DNA from: Neobacillus thermocopriae
GTDB taxonomy: Bacteria > Bacillota > Bacilli > Bacillales > Cytobacillaceae
Direction: 5' to 3'
DNA: 64,000 bases
Assembly: GCF_010975035.1 (NCBI RefSeq)
Contig: NZ_JAAIUV010000005.1
Span: forward strand, 1 to 64,000
Part shown: piece after piece, positions 26,434 through 34,203 of the stretch
Layout: each line of letters begins with the position of its first letter
Numbering within the stretch: the first letter of the stretch is position 1
Notes under the pieces: model-generated
What the model was told of the DNA's origin: nothing
Database searches by the model: none
The model's input: only the letters and a program-made list of their open reading frames with translations
Translations under genes and position numbers: made by a program

Positions 26434-26826
26434 TTAAAATGCAATGACTTCTTCTCCTTTCTTTTGTTCAGCTTCCGGGGAAGGGACAGTGATATTGGAT
26501 TGTTCATGTGGTTTACTACTGAGGAAACGAACGGATTCAGCGATGACCTCTGTGACATACACCCGTTTTCCTTCTTTCTCATAAAAACGGGTTTGGAGCC
26601 TGCCGGTGATCCCGACTATCGACCCTTTTCGACAATATTGGCACGTATTTTCAGCTGCTTTTCTCCAAAGTGTGCATTGAACAAAATCTGCATCAATATC
26701 TCCGTTGTGATTGCGAAAATTTCGGTTAACGGCCAAGGTAATTTGGGTGACAGCCGTTCCTTCCGAAGTCGCTCTCAGCTCGGGATTCCTAGTTAACCTG
26801 CCTACCAGGGTAACTTGATTGATCAC
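26434..26826 (-). CDS. ssbB: Single-stranded DNA-binding protein (SsbB-like)
   Basis: The OB-fold protein (about 130 residues) begins VINQVTLVGRLTRNPELR and contains ITLAVNRNF, CTLWRKAAEN and VTGRLQTR-like strands. It is shorter than the housekeeping SsbA and lacks the DDDLPF acidic tip at its C-terminus (ending GEEVIAF), matching competence-type SsbB. The GTG start lies 9 bases after AAGGAG. Location next to ywpF agrees with the B. subtilis ssbB locus. SsbB protects incoming single strands in transformation. Confidence 0.9.
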   Translation of the reverse strand: MINQVTLVGRLTRNPELRATSEGTAVTQITLAVNRNFRNHNGDIDADFVQCTLWRKAAENTCQYCRKGSIVGITGRLQTRFYEKEGKRVYVTEVIAESVRFLSSKPHEQSNITVPSPEAEQKKGEEVIAF

Positions 26827-27069
26827 TCTTACCAACTCCTTCACGTTTTGTTGCTTTTATCATAGTTCAAAAGTTCTATTCCTGTAAAACGGAGAAAATG
26901 CCTGTTTTACTACCATATTTTTAAGAAATGAATCGTTTAAGGGAATTTTTGTCCAGTACGACTCCCCAAATGGAAGATCCATTTGCATTTGGGTCATTTC
27001 GACAAAGATTTTTCGACAATCTTATTAAAAATGCTTCTTCCTTATGTTGTGCGTCCCGTGATGAGAATA

Positions 27070-27078
27070 TGGTATAAT
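27070..27078 (+). promoter_or_regulatory. Extended -10 promoter of ywpF
   Basis: TGGTATAAT matches the extended -10 consensus, about 140 bp upstream of the ywpF start. No good -35 was seen. The rest of 26827-27216 shows no gene. Confidence 0.5.
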
Positions 27079-27216
27079 GAGGAAAATGCAAACGCCTTGG
27101 CCCACTTAAGTCATCCTCTCATAAGAAGGAGTGCTTAAGTATTCGAAGGAGTAGACGCTGTAATGAGATTATCTCAATGTGATAATCTTTTCGAAAAAAC
27201 ACGCAGGAGGTTCGGG

Positions 27217-27651
27217 ATGAAGACATTTAAGTTATTTTCTTTAGAAGTCGTGGAAGAGGACGGCCAATCCGTAGAGGTTCCGCTTGAAGATGGATTAATT
27301 ATTAATAAAGAAGACGAACGTTCCACTTGGTTAATTGAGGCCTACACAGACCTTACTTTATATGATTATTTTAAAAAAATTGAAGAAGAAAACCGCGAAA
27401 TTATCGTTGAAACTGTCATCACAAAGCGCGAAAATGATCCTGCTTTTTTCCAAACAAAAATTGTCACGTTGAATAAATTTGAACATCAAATGAGCGTCTT
27501 GCTAGAAGGTCATTTACGTCGCAACAAAAGCGACTATTCCGAGCTTCTGCTTGAAAATTTATTACAAAAAGGCCTTCAGGGAGAAACCCTTCTTACCGAG
27601 TTTAAAGAAAAAATGAAAAGTAAACCAAAGCTGAAAGTGAAAAAAAATTAG
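27217..27651 (+). CDS. ywpF: YwpF-like protein
   Basis: The 144-residue product begins MKTFKLFSLEVVEEDG and matches the YwpF family in start, size and position beside ssbB. It is soluble, acidic in the first half and lysine-rich at the end (KMKSKPKLKVKKN). Function in the family is unknown. The ATG at 27217 is preferred over an upstream ATG at 27163 because CAGGAGG precedes it by 7 bases and family members start there. A short hairpin (27665) follows. Confidence 0.85.
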   Translation: MKTFKLFSLEVVEEDGQSVEVPLEDGLIINKEDERSTWLIEAYTDLTLYDYFKKIEEENREIIVETVITKRENDPAFFQTKIVTLNKFEHQMSVLLEGHLRRNKSDYSELLLENLLQKGLQGETLLTEFKEKMKSKPKLKVKKN

Positions 27652-27664
27652 GTAGAGTGGGAAA

Positions 27665-27695
27665 CCAGCCATGGCTGGCATTTATTTTTTAATTT
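27665..27695 (+). terminator. Weak terminator after ywpF
   Basis: The palindrome CCAGCCATGGCTGG is followed by CATTTATTTTTTAATTTT, just before the next gene. Confidence 0.5.
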
Positions 27696-27707
27696 TAGGG
27701 GGAACAT

Positions 27708-27959
27708 ATGGAATACAGTAATTTTTTGCTTGGTCTTATCATTGCGATTTATTTAGCGATCGATGCTCCAAAGCATCATAAGCGTCCTTGGCTGTGGGCC
27801 ATCCTTGGTTTCATCTTCGGCCCGATTGCCTTAGGGATTTATTTGATCCAAACCAATCGGAAAGTCCTCGGATGGATTATTACCATTCTTTCTATATTGA
27901 TCTATATTATCTTCTTTATCATCGTCATCCTCGGTATTCTTTTTGCTAGTTTGTTATAA
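27708..27959 (+). CDS. Small integral membrane protein
   Basis: The 83-residue protein has three hydrophobic segments (about 6-20, 28-47, 53-82) and a short cytoplasmic-looking basic stretch APKHHKRPW. The GFIFGPIALGIYL motif is common in small Bacillus membrane proteins of unknown function. AGGGGG precedes the ATG. It is co-directional with ywpF, 56 bp downstream, and ends at a strong terminator. Confidence 0.75.
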   Translation: MEYSNFLLGLIIAIYLAIDAPKHHKRPWLWAILGFIFGPIALGIYLIQTNRKVLGWIITILSILIYIIFFIIVILGILFASLL

Positions 27960-27970
27960 AGTGGAACGAG

Positions 27971-28006
27971 AAAGGGACAAGCGATTTGTGCTTGTCCCTA
28001 TTTTTT
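27971..28006 (+). terminator. Terminator of the small membrane protein gene
   Basis: A 9-bp stem GGGACAAGC / GCTTGTCCC is followed by TATTTTTTA; it reaches the stop codon of the convergent lipoprotein gene. Confidence 0.88.
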
Positions 28007-28328
28007 AGCGGTCTTTTCTGTCTTTGTCACGAACATCAAGGTCGTCTTCAATGATTTCCTCTCGTTCGGTGTTAATATCTTTTCCTGGGTCTTTGTCCGT
28101 ATCTGTATTAATATCACGGGAACGATTATTGTTGTCAATCATATCGCGATCGGTATCCAAACGGTTATTCACGTCATTTTCTAGCATATCGTCATTCACG
28201 TCATTCCGATCTTCATCCGTTACATTTGGTGGTGGAGGATTTTGATCATCATCATTTACATTACACCCTGCTAACAGTATAGCAGATAGGACGGACCCAG
28301 AAAGCAATAGAAATAGCTTCTTTTTCAA
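28005..28328 (-). CDS. Asp/Asn/Arg-rich lipoprotein
   Basis: The precursor (about 107 residues) starts at a TTG nine bases after AAAGGAG. It has a lipoprotein signal with lipobox LLAGC, then a short PPPP stretch and a low-complexity mature part built from D, N, R, E and T (for example RNDVNDDMLENDVNNRLD). Apart from its lipid anchor there is no recognisable domain. The highly charged tail should be disordered and could bind cations. The function is unknown; sporulation-type lipoproteins sometimes look like this, but that is only suggestive. Confidence 0.7.
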   Translation of the reverse strand: MKKKLFLLLSGSVLSAILLAGCNVNDDDQNPPPPNVTDEDRNDVNDDMLENDVNNRLDTDRDMIDNNNRSRDINTDTDKDPGKDINTEREEIIEDDLDVRDKDRKDR

Positions 28329-28481
28329 CCGTAAAACTCCTTTCAAATTATAGAATACGAACAATTATAGATTTCCCACTGATGAAAAAAATATTTACTT
28401 TAATGTCAGAAAAACGGAATAATAGCAAATGAAATACCATACAATTTTTGGTAAATCCCCATAGATGCTTGCGTTAGAAAT

Positions 28482-28512
28482 AAAAAAGGGATGGGAATTC
28501 GATCCCATCCAT
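28482..28512 (-). terminator. Terminator of fabZ
   Basis: On the minus strand GGATGGGA / TCCCATCC is followed by CTTTTTTATTTC, 15 bp after the fabZ stop. Confidence 0.85.
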
Positions 28513-28526
28513 CATGAAGCCTCATT

Positions 28527-28961
28527 TTACTCTTTTTTATCCCCTAATGCAAAGGTGATTTCCGCTTCACAGACAATTTCGCCGTCAACCGTTGCAACGG
28601 CTTTTCCTTTCCCAATCGGTCCGCGAAGCCGTACCATTTCCACTTCCATCCGCAGTTGGTCACCAGGTTTCACTTGCTTTTTAAATCGACAATTATCAAT
28701 TCCTGCAAAGAAGGCTAAGCGACCGCGGTTTTCTTCTTTTTTCAAAACCGCCACCGCTCCGACTTGTGCAAGTGCCTCCACGATTAAAACGCCAGGCATC
28801 ACCGGATAATCTGGAAAATGTCCATTAAAAAACTCTTCGTTAGCGGTAACGTTTTTAATACCAACTGCTCTTTTTCCTTCCTCGACTTCAACAATCCGAT
28901 CTACTAGCAAAAATGGGTAACGATGTGGAATGATTTCTTTGATTTCATTAATATCCAACAT
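28527..28961 (-). CDS. fabZ: 3-hydroxyacyl-ACP dehydratase FabZ
   Basis: The hot-dog-fold enzyme of 144 residues dehydrates (3R)-hydroxyacyl-ACP in the type II fatty acid elongation cycle. Catalytic His is in [12 protein letters not shown] (about 13-24) and the catalytic Glu in [13 protein letters not shown] (about 55-67). Length is typical of Gram-positive FabZ. AGGAGGTAC precedes the ATG. It is downstream of the EpuA-like gene and mbl; a hairpin in the 100-bp gap suggests separate transcription. Confidence 0.95.
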   Translation of the reverse strand: MLDINEIKEIIPHRYPFLLVDRIVEVEEGKRAVGIKNVTANEEFFNGHFPDYPVMPGVLIVEALAQVGAVAVLKKEENRGRLAFFAGIDNCRFKKQVKPGDQLRMEVEMVRLRGPIGKGKAVATVDGEIVCEAEITFALGDKKE

Positions 28962-29023
28962 TCTTTTAGTACCTCCTACTAATAACAGATATTATTTCCT
29001 ATTCTACTATTAAAAACACATGA

Positions 29024-29050
29024 AAGGGAAGGGATTTCCCTTCCCTTCCC
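29024..29050 (-). terminator. Hairpin after the EpuA-like gene
   Basis: On the minus strand GGGAAGGGAAA / TCCCTTCCC forms a GC-rich stem, followed by TTTCATGTGTTTTTA. Confidence 0.6.
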
Positions 29051-29063
29051 AAATTATTTTCCA

Positions 29064-29381
29064 TTATTCTTTTGGGCGGTCATCTTTATTGACTAAATCG
29101 ATGATATGAGTCCATGTTGATGTTTTAAAAACATCAGTCACTTTTCCGTCGCCAATCACTCCGTATCCTACTGCAGCGCCCACCATTAAACTGATGAACG
29201 TAAAAACAACCAGTAAGACAAGCCTAAGCCATATGGGAAGCAATCGGATGCGAATTTTCTCTTTGGGCCATATGGATTCTTTCGTCTCGGCCATCTCCAC
29301 TTCGCCATCTTTTCCTTGCTTTAGCTCATCCTTATTTTCTTCAATCGATTGTACTTGTTGATTCAGATGATTGACAGACAT
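29064..29381 (-). CDS. EpuA-like membrane protein (annotated elsewhere as RNA polymerase subunit beta-like)
   Basis: The 105-residue protein has a charged N-terminal 40 residues, then KEKIRIRLLPIWLRLVLLV followed by a single transmembrane helix (about 50-72) and GVIGDGKVTDVF, the EpuA family pattern. Databases often mislabel such proteins as DNA-directed RNA polymerase subunit beta. Function is not established; in streptococci the gene lies beside murA, suggesting a link to the envelope. Start supported by a GGGG-type ribosome-binding site. Located between mbl and fabZ. Confidence 0.75.
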   Translation of the reverse strand: MSVNHLNQQVQSIEENKDELKQGKDGEVEMAETKESIWPKEKIRIRLLPIWLRLVLLVVFTFISLMVGAAVGYGVIGDGKVTDVFKTSTWTHIIDLVNKDDRPKE

Positions 29382-29554
29382 ACTTTTATTCCCCTTTAAA
29401 TTCCGGCCTTTCGTATAAAAACACCGGACCGAGAGTTATACATATTATAACCATTTTTCCATTGGCACTCATTGAAATTTATCAATGTAATTTCTATTAT
29501 AAAAAATTATTCAATAAGACACATTAGTTTTTTATAGTAAATGGTCATTTCATG
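29382..29554. other. Upstream region of the EpuA-like gene
   Basis: No gene was seen between mbl's terminator and the EpuA-like gene. In B. subtilis flhO and flhP, encoding flagellar rod/hook proteins, lie directly downstream of mbl; they are absent here. Confidence 0.4.
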
Positions 29555-29605
29555 AAAAAAAGCCTAATGTTTTGCAGCTTCCTATCAGCCACAATCATTA
29601 GACTT
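29555..29605 (-). terminator. Terminator of mbl
   Basis: On the minus strand AGTCTAATG / CATTAGGCT pair over 9 bp around a 27-nt loop, followed by seven T residues. Confidence 0.75.
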
Positions 29606-29697
29606 GTTATCGACCTTATTGGTAAGATGTCATACCACAGGGAATATAAGTAACCCCGTCATAAAAAAGATGCGCTCTCATATTGTGAATAGGAAAT

Positions 29698-30699
29698 TTA
29701 TCCAAGCTTGCGTCCCGGAATTTTGTCAATGTTATCAAGCATAATCCCTGTTCCGATCGCTACGCAATCCATTGGATTTTCCGCTACTAGTACAGGAACC
29801 TTCAGCTCTTCTGCAAGGAGCATATCGATACCGTGAAGTAATGCGCCTCCGCCTGTTAAAATGACGCCGCGGTCAATGATGTCAGCAGAAAGCTCTGGTG
29901 GTGTACGTTCAAGAACACTTTTTGCTGCCTGAACAATAACGGTCACCGATTCGCGCAATGCTTGCTCAATTTCTTCCGAACGAACCGTAATCGTACGCGG
30001 TAATCCACTAACCATATCACGGCCACGAATTTCCATTTCCTCTGAACGTGAACCAGGGAAAACAGTACCAATGTTGATTTTAATATTCTCTGCTGTGCGC
30101 TCCCCAATTAAGAGCTTGTATTCGCGCTTAATATAGTTCAGGATTTCCATATCGAACTTGTCGCCGGCCATTTTAATGGAGGAAGAAGTAACGATATCTC
30201 CCATTGAAAGAACAGCTACATCGGTTGTTCCTCCACCAATATCCACGACCATATTTCCGCTAGGCTGGAAGATGTCCATTCCTGCCCCAATGGCAGCCAC
30301 TTTTGGTTCTTCTTCTAAGTATACTTTTTTACCACCGCTCTTTTCCGCTGCCTCACGAATCGCTTTTTGTTCGACACTTGTAATGTTCGTCGGACAGCAA
30401 ATCAAAATGCGTGGCTTGGATAGAAAACCTTTGACATTCAGCTTATTAATAAAATGCTTCAGCATAGCTTCTGTTACATCAAAATCCGCGATCACCCCAT
30501 CTTTTAATGGACGAATCGCGACGATGTTTCCTGGTGTACGTCCAACCATGCGGCGAGCTTCCTCTCCCACCGCAAGAACTTTATTTGTATTTTTGTCGAT
30601 GGCCACGACTGAAGGCTCGTTTAACACAATCCCACGGCCTTTTACGTGAATCAACACGTTAGCCGTCCCTAAATCAATCCCTATATCCCTTGCAAACAT
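29698..30699 (-). CDS. mbl: Rod-shape-determining actin homologue Mbl
   Basis: The MreB-family protein (333 residues, the length of B. subtilis Mbl) polymerises at the membrane and guides elongasome wall synthesis. Phosphate-1 loop DIGIDLGTANVL, phosphate-2 VVDIGGGTTDVAVLS and adenosine motif LTGGGALLHG are present. The ATG at 30699 is chosen because AGGAGGAAAGG lies upstream and the family begins MFARDIGIDLG. The gene lies downstream of spoIIID as in B. subtilis, which identifies it as Mbl rather than MreB or MreBH. Confidence 0.96.
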   Translation of the reverse strand: MFARDIGIDLGTANVLIHVKGRGIVLNEPSVVAIDKNTNKVLAVGEEARRMVGRTPGNIVAIRPLKDGVIADFDVTEAMLKHFINKLNVKGFLSKPRILICCPTNITSVEQKAIREAAEKSGGKKVYLEEEPKVAAIGAGMDIFQPSGNMVVDIGGGTTDVAVLSMGDIVTSSSIKMAGDKFDMEILNYIKREYKLLIGERTAENIKINIGTVFPGSRSEEMEIRGRDMVSGLPRTITVRSEEIEQALRESVTVIVQAAKSVLERTPPELSADIIDRGVILTGGGALLHGIDMLLAEELKVPVLVAENPMDCVAIGTGIMLDNIDKIPGRKLG

Positions 30700-30860
30700 G
30701 TCTCTTTCCTTTCCTCCTCCAAACGGATTCCAATACATTTCCTAATTTTCAATTGTAACACATTCATTACAAAATCCATAACATTTTTATACAAATACAA
30801 CAAAAAAATATTCGCTGTAATGGGAGAAAATAAGAAAGAGATATTAGGCTCCTACTTACT

Positions 30861-30895
30861 AAAAAAGGCAATGGTGCTGACCACCATTCGCCTGT
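30861..30895 (-). terminator. Terminator of spoIIID
   Basis: On the minus strand AGGCGAATGGTG and CACCATTGCCT pair (one bulge), followed by TTTTTTA. Confidence 0.88.
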
Positions 30896-30903
30896 TTTGG
30901 TTC

Positions 30904-31179
30904 TTATTTTTGAATTGTTTCCCCTTGTTTTTCCTCCTTTTGGTATTTCATTTTCGTTGCTTCTCCGCCTCTTAGATGGCGTATGGATTTATGATAATCT
31001 AGTATTTCTTTTACTTCGTTTGCAAGCTCCGGATTGATTTCAGGTAATCTTTCTGTTAGATCCTTATGGACTGTAGATTTGGATACGCCAAACTCCTTCG
31101 CAATGACGCGAACCGTTTTCCTCGTCTCCACGATATACTTTCCAATCTTGATAGTCCTCTCTTTGATGTAATCGTGCAC
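30904..31179 (-). CDS. spoIIID: Sporulation transcription factor SpoIIID
   Basis: The 91-residue helix-turn-helix protein begins VHDYIKERTIKIGKYIVE with recognition helix around AKEFGVSKSTVHKDL and basic C-terminus. In B. subtilis it activates and represses mother-cell genes of the sigma-E regulon and promotes sigma-K production. The GTG start lies behind AGGGAGGGCGAGA. The start codon pairs in a predicted hairpin with an upstream CACACTC, and a small upstream ORF precedes it (see separate entries). Ends at a strong terminator before mbl. Confidence 0.97.
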   Translation of the reverse strand: MHDYIKERTIKIGKYIVETRKTVRVIAKEFGVSKSTVHKDLTERLPEINPELANEVKEILDYHKSIRHLRGGEATKMKYQKEEKQGETIQK

Positions 31180-31213
31180 ACTCTCGCCCTCCCTAAATTG
31201 GATGTGGAGTGTG
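31177..31213 (-). promoter_or_regulatory. Start-codon-masking hairpin of spoIIID
   Basis: In the mRNA, CACACTC (31213-31207) can pair with GAGTGTG (31183-31177), which includes the GTG start; the Shine-Dalgarno AGGGAGGG lies in the loop. Upstream translation could open it. Confidence 0.45.
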
Positions 31214-31229
31214 AAATGAGACTCGCTTA

Positions 31230-31340
31230 TCACTTCGACGAAATACTGCTTCCGCGTTGCTTTGTCTCGTTATAACAGGTATAGGAACCCTTTAGGCAGG
31301 CAAAACCACACAGGATCACTACTTGTGAACCCAGCCTCAC
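31230..31340 (-). CDS. Candidate upstream ORF of spoIIID (usd-like)
   Basis: A 36-codon frame begins GTG AGG CTG and ends TGA 50 bp upstream of the spoIIID start, just before the hairpin that can mask it. In B. subtilis spoIIID translation is known to need translation of a small upstream ORF, usd. I cannot compare sequences, so the assignment rests on position, size and hairpin. The ribosome-binding site is weak (AGGT 11 bases upstream). An alternative 24-codon frame starts at 31344, overlapping it out of frame. Confidence 0.3.
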   Translation of the reverse strand: MRLGSQVVILCGFACLKGSYTCYNETKQRGSSISSK

Positions 31341-31410
31341 TCATAGCATGTACCTACTTGTGGTCATTCCTTCCTGATCCTCTTCCGAGACTATGGTTAG
31401 TGTCACCAAA

Positions 31411-31476
31411 ATGCCGTAATGAACGGCATGAATGGACCCTAATATATGCACGCGGCAGAAAGTAACCTACTTTCTG
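31411..31476 (-). other. Two tight palindromes upstream of spoIIID
   Basis: ATGCCGT-loop-ACGGCAT (31411-31429) and CAGAAAGTA-ACC-TACTTTCTG (31456-31476) form two consecutive perfect hairpins within the spoIIID leader or promoter region. Between 31341 and 31670 no supported gene is present. Confidence 0.45.
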
Positions 31477-31673
31477 ATCATACGATGAATAATCATGTCC
31501 CCGGCTGAATATCCGTTAACTTCAAACGACTCCTCACCTCAAACACTCTCTTTATATAAAAGGTTTGTAACATTGTATTAGCTTGGATAAGAGTTTATGC
31601 ACAATTTAGACAAAGAGGACAAGGTATTTAAAATAATTTTTCCCAAAATTAAACCTATCCCTTTTTTCGACAA

Positions 31674-31685
31674 GTGTCAGACACC
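31674..31685. repeat. Dispersed GTGTCAGGCACC-type element, variant copy
   Basis: GTGTCAGACACC differs from the common form by one base, making it a better palindrome. It lies just past the pbpC terminator. Confidence 0.6.
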
Positions 31686-31689
31686 ATCA

Positions 31690-31733
31690 AAAAACAAAAT
31701 GGGGAATGGTCTTTCAAAAGTCGACCATTCCCC
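31690..31733 (-). terminator. Terminator of pbpC
   Basis: On the minus strand an 11-bp perfect stem GGGGAATGGTC / GACCATTCCCC is followed by ATTTTGTTTTTT, 37 bp after the stop. Confidence 0.92.
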
Positions 31734-31769
31734 AATGGATCGATAAAGACCCTCATTCACACCATTACA

Positions 31770-33767
31770 TTATTTCCATTTCGTATAGATGTTTTTGACG
31801 ATTTGGACAGGCACTTTGGAGCCGCCGCGTTGTTGAACATTTTCAATCATCATGGCGATCATAGGGTTCGGTGTTTGTTGGTTCCATGCGATAAACCAGC
31901 CATTTTCCGTTCCAGTTGTGCCTTGTTTTTGTTTCATCTCTGCCGTACCGGTTTTTCCAGCTAGTGGATAATCGGCCATTTCTGCTTCATGAGCGGTACC
32001 GTCTTTATCGCTGACGACCTTTCTTAAATCCGCTGCAATCCATTCGGCATTCTTTTTGGAAACAACCGACTCTTTCCACACTTGGCTCTTCTCGTGCTCA
32101 TCCAAAAGAATCGGCTTCATCATATTTCCGTTATTCATAAATGGCGTATAGGTAGCCAGTAAATGAACAATACTCATTTGCACCTGTCCTTGACCATAGC
32201 CTGAATCGGCAAGTGCAATTTCGTTTTTCAAATCCCCTATTCGGGAAGTTTCCAGCGGATAAGGATAATCGATCTTCTCCTCAAAGCCATATCCTTTTAA
32301 ACCGTCCGTAAACACCATTTTCCCCATCTTGAGCGCGGCCTGTGCAAAATAAATATTATCGGAATTTACTAGTGCTTTTTCCAGATTGATCGGGCTTCCC
32401 TCATGAACCCGTGTGACAAAATAGCTGCCCCAAGATGAGTCCTTCTGCCATTTCAGACCTTTTATCTCTACAGCCTGTTCTGGTGTTATCTTCCCACTCT
32501 CCAACCCAATCGATGCGATGAGTGGTTTTAACACCGAACCTGGGGCAAAGGCTTGTTTGAACCGCGTCAAGAGCGGTTGGCCAGGATCTTCTTTCAGAAC
32601 TTTCCATTCATCTGCTGTCAATCCCAGTGAAGCCTGATTCGGATCAAAAGAAGGACTGCTAACTAGGGCGAGGGTTTCACCTGTCAATGGGTTCATCGCT
32701 GCTGCTGTCCCTACCTCTGTCCCCATCTCCTCAAATATGACTATTTGTAGATTGGCATCAATGGCCAACTTTACATCTTTTCCGTTAACTACTGGTTTTT
32801 CCGCCAATACTTCCTCGCCACCATTTTTCTTTTTGATTAAAATTTTAACTCCATTCTCACCTTTCAGCTGCTCATCAAGTACTTGTTCAAGGCCTCTTTT
32901 TCCAATGATATCTTGGCTTGTGTACCCTTTATCTTTTCTTTTTTTCAACTCATCTGCCGTGATTGGTCCAACATAGCCAATCAAATGAGCCGTGGCCTCT
33001 TTATACGGGTAAATCCTGGCATCTACTTTCCGAGTTTTTACCGAGTCAAGAGCAATCAACTGCGAGATTCGTTCCTGATCATCCATCGAAATTTTCTTCA
33101 GCGGTACAAACATTCCCGGTTTCACCCAGTTCGCACTAAGCGCCTTCTCTATTTGCTCTGGCTTTATTTTTAAAAGTGAGGATAATTGTTCTTTTACTGG
33201 CGGTGTCAACTCTCCGGCGGTGACACCCACTTCATACACCTGCCCATTTACTGCTAGTCCCGTTCCATTTCGATCAAGAATTTCACCACGTTGGGCCGGC
33301 AGCGTACTCAAGCGGATCGTGTCTCCCTCTTCCATGCTCGGAAAAATGAATCTTGTATTCCAATCAACAAACCAGTTTTCCTTGTCATTCTTTTCTTCTT
33401 TTTTCAATTGTGCTTTGAGTGTAAAGTTGATCGGTCCTGCAATACTATTCATTTTCACTGTCATTGGATACTCAGCAAGCTTCTTTTTAGCCTGTTCTTC
33501 TTTTTTTGGTTTTTGATAGTTAATCTTGAGATCAGTTATTTGTAGATCTTTGTAGATTTTTTCGTAGCGGTTGGTGAATTCTTCTTTGGAGATTTTCTTT
33601 TTCGCATCCTTTGAGAGGTAATCATACATCTGATCAAACTTCTCTTCTTTCCACAGTGCTATGTACGAAGACAGACGCTCCTCTGGTGTTGGTTCTTTAC
33701 TACAGCTACTTAACACGATAGCCAAAACCATAAAAAGCAGCGCCCCAGCAACATGCTTTATCCTCAA
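31770..33767 (-). CDS. pbpC: Class B penicillin-binding protein PBP3
   Basis: The lipoprotein (665 residues) has lipobox LSSC (Cys22), an NTF2-like MecA_N domain (about 27-145), a PBP dimerisation domain (about 150-320) and a transpeptidase domain. Active-site motifs are PGSVLKPL (SxxK, Ser about 409), SDN (about 463) and KTGT (about 605). It cross-links peptidoglycan stem peptides outside the membrane. Architecture matches B. subtilis PBP3 and the intrinsically low-affinity MecA-type PBPs. An extended -10 promoter lies 35 bp upstream. Single-gene transcript. Confidence 0.93.
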   Translation of the reverse strand: MRIKHVAGALLFMVLAIVLSSCSKEPTPEERLSSYIALWKEEKFDQMYDYLSKDAKKKISKEEFTNRYEKIYKDLQITDLKINYQKPKKEEQAKKKLAEYPMTVKMNSIAGPINFTLKAQLKKEEKNDKENWFVDWNTRFIFPSMEEGDTIRLSTLPAQRGEILDRNGTGLAVNGQVYEVGVTAGELTPPVKEQLSSLLKIKPEQIEKALSANWVKPGMFVPLKKISMDDQERISQLIALDSVKTRKVDARIYPYKEATAHLIGYVGPITADELKKRKDKGYTSQDIIGKRGLEQVLDEQLKGENGVKILIKKKNGGEEVLAEKPVVNGKDVKLAIDANLQIVIFEEMGTEVGTAAAMNPLTGETLALVSSPSFDPNQASLGLTADEWKVLKEDPGQPLLTRFKQAFAPGSVLKPLIASIGLESGKITPEQAVEIKGLKWQKDSSWGSYFVTRVHEGSPINLEKALVNSDNIYFAQAALKMGKMVFTDGLKGYGFEEKIDYPYPLETSRIGDLKNEIALADSGYGQGQVQMSIVHLLATYTPFMNNGNMMKPILLDEHEKSQVWKESVVSKKNAEWIAADLRKVVSDKDGTAHEAEMADYPLAGKTGTAEMKQKQGTTGTENGWFIAWNQQTPNPMIAMMIENVQQRGGSKVPVQIVKNIYTKWK

Positions 33768-33800
33768 TTTTTCTTCCCCCCGTTTAACTACTTTATTTCC

Positions 33801-33809
33801 ATTATATCA
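33801..33809 (-). promoter_or_regulatory. Extended -10 promoter of pbpC
   Basis: The minus strand reads TGATATAAT, matching TGnTATAAT, about 35 bp upstream of the pbpC ATG. No convincing -35 at the right distance. Confidence 0.55.
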
Positions 33810-33937
33810 CAGTTAGGTCCTCACCCCATTTTTTGTCATATGACTGTTTATATAAGTCATGAATCAAATAAATGGCCTATTTATTACCTAAACCTTCATT
33901 AATTGTTCATAGTTTGTTCATATTTACGCGTTATACT

Positions 33938-34028
33938 AACATATGAAAAGGATAATCTCACACTTTTCATCCCCCTTTTAAATAGATTTTAGTTTTGCAA
34001 TCCGGCTTATTTAGCCGGATATTTTTTT
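33938..34028 (+). ncRNA. Candidate small RNA with 5' hairpin, C-rich loop and terminator
   Basis: A canonical plus-strand terminator (ATCCGGCT / AGCCGGAT then ATTTTTTT, 34000-34028) has no protein gene upstream on that strand: both neighbours, pbpC and spoIIQ, are on the minus strand. Just upstream are TATACT (33932-33937, possible -10), a hairpin ATGAAAAG / CTTTTCAT (33943-33970) and a single-stranded CCCCCTTTT (33971-33979). This resembles Gram-positive regulatory RNAs that use a C-rich region to block Shine-Dalgarno sequences. The -35 is poor, so the start is uncertain. Confidence 0.4.
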
Positions 34029-34160
34029 ATCAAAAACTTTGAATGAAAAGGGGACTTTGTGGCTTTGTTTGGGGAGATAGATAGATAAAAGAGAAGCTCA
34101 TAATGGCTGTAAAAATATGAAAAACACTTTTTGCCCAGTCGTACAATCCTGATGTACACA

Positions 34161-34191
34161 CAAAAAAAGGGAAGTATTACCTCTTCCCTTT
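34161..34191 (-). terminator. Terminator of spoIIQ
   Basis: On the minus strand AAGGGAAG / CTTCCCTT with an 8-nt loop is followed by at least five T residues and TGTGTG, 13 bp after the stop. Confidence 0.9.
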
Positions 34192-34203
34192 GATTATGAA
34201 AGA

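Noticed and set aside
29064..29381. RNA polymerase beta subunit fragment
   Set aside because: The protein is a full-length EpuA-like membrane protein; the polymerase name is a database artefact for this family.
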